NCBI GenBank assembly: GCA_030248135.1
Contig: JASANC010005464.1
Location: 1 to 64,000, forward strand
Reading direction: 5' to 3'
Length of the DNA: 64,000 bases
Source: Theristus sp. LFF4_11
Taxonomy: Eukaryota > Nematoda > Chromadorea > Monhysterida > Xyalidae
In this document: positions 60,856 through 64,000 of the stretch, in pieces
How the letters are laid out: the number at the start of each line of letters is the position of its first letter
Numbering within the stretch: the first letter of the stretch is position 1
Translations under genes and position numbers: made by a program
Notes under the pieces: generated by a model
What the model saw: only the letters and a program-made list of their open reading frames with translations
Told to the model about the DNA's origin: nothing
The model's database searches: none

Positions 60856-63489
60856 TCAAGCCCTTCGCACCACGACACCACCGCTTGCATCAAAGTCACC
60901 AGCGATCTTTCTTGACACCGCCGAATACACAGCTGCTCGTTTCGGACAAAACAGCAACGTGTGGCCAAGATCTTTGCAACTGAAGCATCGCCGTTCGCCC
61001 ACACGAACATCGTCTTTCTGACGTTTCGCTGTTACACAGGCGCTCTTCTGCAGCTTGCCACAATCGTCCGCTTTGTTTGTAACAAATCGCAACAAGTTTC
61101 GGCCGTCGTCATCCATTTCGTCTTCATCAGTGGAGCTGTCAGTCGTTTCGTCTTCATCGCTGGAGCTGTCGGTCGTGCGAGTTGCCAAGCCATTGAGCCG
61201 ATGCACAGAAGCAGCAGTGTCGGTCAGTTCTAGTTGGTCCTCTGCGTCACTGCTTTCGATCGCCAGATCTTCCACTGACAGCGATTCCATGGATGCTTCA
61301 CGTGTTGGCACTTTAGCCGGCGTTTCCGCAAGCACGTAACGTTGGTCGGCCTCGTTATAACGCATCTCCGTCGACCATACTGCACTTGAATCCTTTAGCT
61401 CTGGTGCCACGCTTCGCAGTTTTTCTTTTCGCACCCAGATCGAATCCATCTCACAGCCATCAGATCGCATCACTTCCACCCATTTGTGCGTCGGTTCTTC
61501 AGCGAGCACTACAAACGGACCAAGCGAACATCCTTCGAACTGAAACGGCCTGCTCAACGCTGCTTCAGCGCCATACACAAACACTCGTTGACCTTCGAAG
61601 CGGCTTCCGGCTTTGTCCATCCGCTGCCAAGTTGGTACACAACCATGTTCCATCGAAGACAGACGTTCGCCGACAAGCTGTTGTCGTGGTGATAGTTGCC
61701 GTTTCAACACCTCCATCGTGCACTCCATTGCCTCCGCTTTCGACATGCCCTCTGCAACCAGTAGCTTCAGCATCTTTCCAGCCAAACGACTGTCGCTGTT
61801 CGGCAACTCGGCGTGCTGTTGATCTTCCGGCAGCAAATACGGCACCTCGTCCACTTCAACTGGCGGCGCACAGCAAGCATCAGCACATCCAGCGCTCCAC
61901 ACGCTCTCCATCGGCCTGCCAAACACCAGATGCTCGCAGTCGTTCTCTTTCCCCGTTGGCAACACGTAGAAGTCAGCGTGCGTGTTTTTGTTTCCAGATC
62001 TTGCCCACAATCTCGTTCGTCCACTGAATCGAATACTCGCACCTCCGAGTAGACTAACTCCGACAACATTGCATTTCTGGATCTTCGGTCGCTTCCCTGT
62101 TGTCGCTCGGATACGATCGAGCAAGGCGGCTGGCACGACATTAACTTCTGCACCCGAATCACGCAGCGCACGGCATCTCACCCCGTTCAGTTCGACCGAC
62201 AGATACGGCAACGTGTTGGTGTGCGGCTTCTGATGTTTGATTTGAAGCAGACCAATCGTCACATTTTGTAGCTGCGAATTCACGGCGTTCAGTGTTGTGC
62301 ATTGACGGAACGTGTGACCAGGTTCGTTGCACGCGTAGCATCTTATATCGGCTGCGTTTCGTCCTTCTCCACGATAGATGCCATGCTGCGGTCCCATGCT
62401 TCGATTCACACGTGCGCCCCATCTGTTGCTCGGCTGCGGTTGGTGGTTGAAAGCGTTGGTCGTTGTTTCCATTGCTTCCCCGTTTTTCAGGAACGTCTGA
62501 ATCGCTCCAATGGCCTGAACCATTCCTTCGAGATCGTCAGTGTCCACCTCTTTGAAGACCAACCAATTTCGCAGCTTTGCCGGCAGACAGTTGTACAGCT
62601 GATGTGCCAATCGAAGATCACGATTCTCCTTCGACTCTGTTGCGAGCATTGGTGCCATCATTCGATTCAGTTCGTTCACTGTCTCCTTCGGGTCGGCGTC
62701 CATCGCCATCTCGAACATTCGCAGCTCCTCGAGCCTCCTGGCCTTCGCTAGCTTCTCGCCGAACATGACACCCAACACCTTTACGGCTTCCTTGAATGAT
62801 GCTCGCTGATCGACATTCAGAGTGTCGAACGACAACCTCGACTTGGCTGACATCATGTACTTCAGGACTATTGCTTTTTCGTCGTCCTTACTGATGCCGT
62901 TGTCGTGACAGGCGTCCTCCAAGCGCTCCACGAATCGCCACCATGATTCCGCTCCCCAGTCGTACTTGTCGAACACTTTCGCCAGCTTCTGTGCTTTACC
63001 GGCCACGACCTCACGCCGTTTTGCCGTCATCGGTGTCTCTTCGTCGGACGACTCCTCCGTCGAACTCACTCGACGTTCGATCACTTTTCGCGGTCTTCCC
63101 CTCGTTTTTGTTGGTCCTCGCACCGCGGATCTCCTTTGGGCTCGTGACCCTCCATGGCCATTGCCCTCGTCGTCGCTCGTTTCCAAAACCACCGATGTCG
63201 TCTCACTCGGCGTGACCACCGTCACCTTTTTGGTCGTTTTCGGCGTCACACTTTGTCCAGCTCCACTCGCTGTTGCTCGTGCACTGCTGCGTGTCGTTAC
63301 TCCTCCTCTCCCGTGCGCTGGCCCTCCATGGCCTCGTGGCGCTGGCCCTCCATGGCCTCGTTTTCGGTTGTCGTCGGTCTCCTCGGATCTCCTTTGGGCT
63401 CGCGACCCTCCATGGCCATTGCCCTCGTTGTCACTTGCGTCGCCGTCCATCTCGCTCTCGTCCATCATTTCGCGCTCGAGCACCGGCAT
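60856..63489 (-). CDS. Gag-protease polyprotein with integrase-tail-like segment and two zinc knuckles
   Basis: 877 codons, intact. Residues 19-35 and 105-121 are near-identical repeats (GNGHGGSRAQRRS) in a low-complexity N terminus. Residues 165-340 resemble a retrotransposon Gag core. A CCHC zinc knuckle follows (Cys384, Cys387, His392, Cys397), then an aspartic protease with DSGAEVNVVP (active-site Asp444) and LVFGRP near 521. After the protease, reverse transcriptase, RNase H and integrase core are absent. Residues about 628-693 (GQRVFVYG ... GPFVVLAEE ... VEVMRSDG ... WVRKEKLRSV) resemble the SH3-like C-terminal domain of Ty3/Gypsy-type integrases. An acidic Ser/Asp tract (773-796) and a second CCHC (Cys835, Cys838, His843, Cys848) end the protein. 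The ATG at 63489 is the first in frame, about 160 bases from the LTR. The Gag core, knuckle and protease are solid; the integrase-tail call is inference. Confidence 0.85.
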   Translation of the reverse strand: MPVLEREMMDESEMDGDASDNEGNGHGGSRAQRRSEETDDNRKRGHGGPAPRGHGGPAHGRGGVTTRSSARATASGAGQSVTPKTTKKVTVVTPSETTSVVLETSDDEGNGHGGSRAQRRSAVRGPTKTRGRPRKVIERRVSSTEESSDEETPMTAKRREVVAGKAQKLAKVFDKYDWGAESWWRFVERLEDACHDNGISKDDEKAIVLKYMMSAKSRLSFDTLNVDQRASFKEAVKVLGVMFGEKLAKARRLEELRMFEMAMDADPKETVNELNRMMAPMLATESKENRDLRLAHQLYNCLPAKLRNWLVFKEVDTDDLEGMVQAIGAIQTFLKNGEAMETTTNAFNHQPQPSNRWGARVNRSMGPQHGIYRGEGRNAADIRCYACNEPGHTFRQCTTLNAVNSQLQNVTIGLLQIKHQKPHTNTLPYLSVELNGVRCRALRDSGAEVNVVPAALLDRIRATTGKRPKIQKCNVVGVSLLGGASIRFSGRTRLWARSGNKNTHADFYVLPTGKENDCEHLVFGRPMESVWSAGCADACCAPPVEVDEVPYLLPEDQQHAELPNSDSRLAGKMLKLLVAEGMSKAEAMECTMEVLKRQLSPRQQLVGERLSSMEHGCVPTWQRMDKAGSRFEGQRVFVYGAEAALSRPFQFEGCSLGPFVVLAEEPTHKWVEVMRSDGCEMDSIWVRKEKLRSVAPELKDSSAVWSTEMRYNEADQRYVLAETPAKVPTREASMESLSVEDLAIESSDAEDQLELTDTAASVHRLNGLATRTTDSSSDEDETTDSSTDEDEMDDDGRNLLRFVTNKADDCGKLQKSACVTAKRQKDDVRVGERRCFSCKDLGHTLLFCPKRAAVYSAVSRKIAGDFDASGGVVVRRA

Positions 63490-63629
63490 TGTTGATCGAT
63501 CCCGACGCTTCGATTGACAGAAGTTGATCGCAGGAGCTCCAAGCTAACCGCGGTCCTCCATGACCATTCGAGCGGTGCAAGGGCTCAACTGTTTGGACGC
63601 TCCACTCCTCGTCGCGCACGCAACCGATG

Positions 63630-63647
63630 AATTCGGCGGGACCTCCA
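63630..63647 (-). promoter_or_regulatory. Candidate primer-binding site
   Basis: In element orientation the sequence one base after the LTR end reads TGGAGGTCCCGCCGAATT. Starting with TGG, it could pair with a tRNA 3-prime end. The matching tRNA was not identified. Confidence 0.5.
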
Positions 63648-63648
63648 C

Positions 63649-64000
63649 TGAAATGGACCTCCTTAGATGTAATGGTCACTCTAGACTGCCGAAAACAATC
63701 CGAGCGGTTGTGTTTGAAGACGTGTGCGTGACAAGGATGTGTGTGTGCGTGGGTGTGTCTCACAATTAAATATCAATTTCTTTTGTTGTTATTGTTATTC
63801 AACTCGTCGATAAAACGGCCAGTCCTCTTTTTCTCTTTTACTTCGTTAATCCGGTCAGTTCACTTTTTAGTACGAAACAATGAAGTGGTTAACAAAACGG
63901 GACCTGGATAAAACGAAACGAACAAAAGAACTCAAACTCGGTGGACTGGGCAAATAAAACACGCTCCCAGCCCTTATAACACGACAAACACCGTAACCCA
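63649..64000 (-). repeat. 5-prime LTR (right copy, cut by window edge)
   Basis: Matches 58101-58452 base for base by eye and runs off the end of the window. It should hold the element's promoter. Confidence 0.9.

Larger units (their letters stand above)
58101..64000 (-). mobile_element. Young LTR retrotransposon lacking RT and integrase core
   Basis: Direct repeats at 58101 and 63649 are identical by eye over the 352 bases available before the window ends. Orientation is minus: gag starts next to the right LTR. A purine-rich tract abuts the left (3-prime) LTR and a TGG-starting primer-binding-like site abuts the right (5-prime) LTR. The only long ORF spans 60856-63489. The remaining 2.3 kb toward the 3-prime LTR has no reverse transcriptase. 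It therefore depends on enzymes from another element. Identity of the LTRs implies recent insertion. Confidence 0.9.

Noticed and set aside
61386..62027. 213-codon plus-strand frame and other plus-strand frames at 60.8-63.5 kb
   Set aside because: Antisense shadows of the retrotransposon ORF, which carries the zinc knuckles and protease motif on the minus strand.

Overview
This is animal (metazoan) nuclear DNA, not bacterial. It has AT-rich non-coding DNA, short GC-rich exons that join with matching reading phase, spliceosomal introns (mostly GT-AG, two best explained as GC-AG), Pim-kinase, granulin, GT31 and 4-TM protein genes, and many inverted-repeat DNA transposons. I cannot name the species; an invertebrate, perhaps an ecdysozoan such as a nematode, fits but is inference. 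Coding sequence is a small part of the window.

Layout: 0.8-8.9 kb is a transposon nest, with two large foldback elements (856-2615 and about 4732-8888), a MITE inside a MITE (2645-2941) and a TA-flanked Tc1/mariner-like deletion derivative (3232-4315). From 8.9 to 20.1 kb there is gene-poor DNA that becomes CpG-rich toward a Pim-type kinase gene (20154-31947, plus strand, six coding exons, 540 aa by my model). Its 6.2-kb fourth intron holds three further inverted-repeat elements. Two granulin genes converge: a small mucin-stalk granulin (37228-38960, plus) and a five-granulin secreted protein with one module per exon (39500-41024, minus). A four-helix membrane protein with an N-terminal Cys/His motif lies at 43100-44648 (minus). 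A possible single-pass membrane protein (49717-50577, plus) converges on a GT31 galactosyltransferase-like gene (51188-53064, minus) whose N-terminal exon I could not find.

A repeat family is present three times (33.2-36.4, 45.2-47.7 and 53.1-56.1 kb). It consists of a conserved leader, an array of about 149-bp units, and a unit bounded by inverted repeats that carries an unrecognised ORF of 146-181 codons. The right end is a young LTR retrotransposon on the minus strand (58101 to beyond 64000). Its single ORF has gag, a zinc knuckle and an aspartic protease, then jumps to an integrase-tail-like segment and a second zinc knuckle, with no reverse transcriptase.

The host genes do not form an operon-like unit; several encode secretory-pathway or membrane products, but I see no functional link beyond that. 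The most unusual material is the mobile DNA: foldback elements with short-motif arrays, the three-copy composite family, and the pol-less LTR element. All exon models are manual: they rest on splice signals, phase agreement and recognised family motifs, without transcript data.
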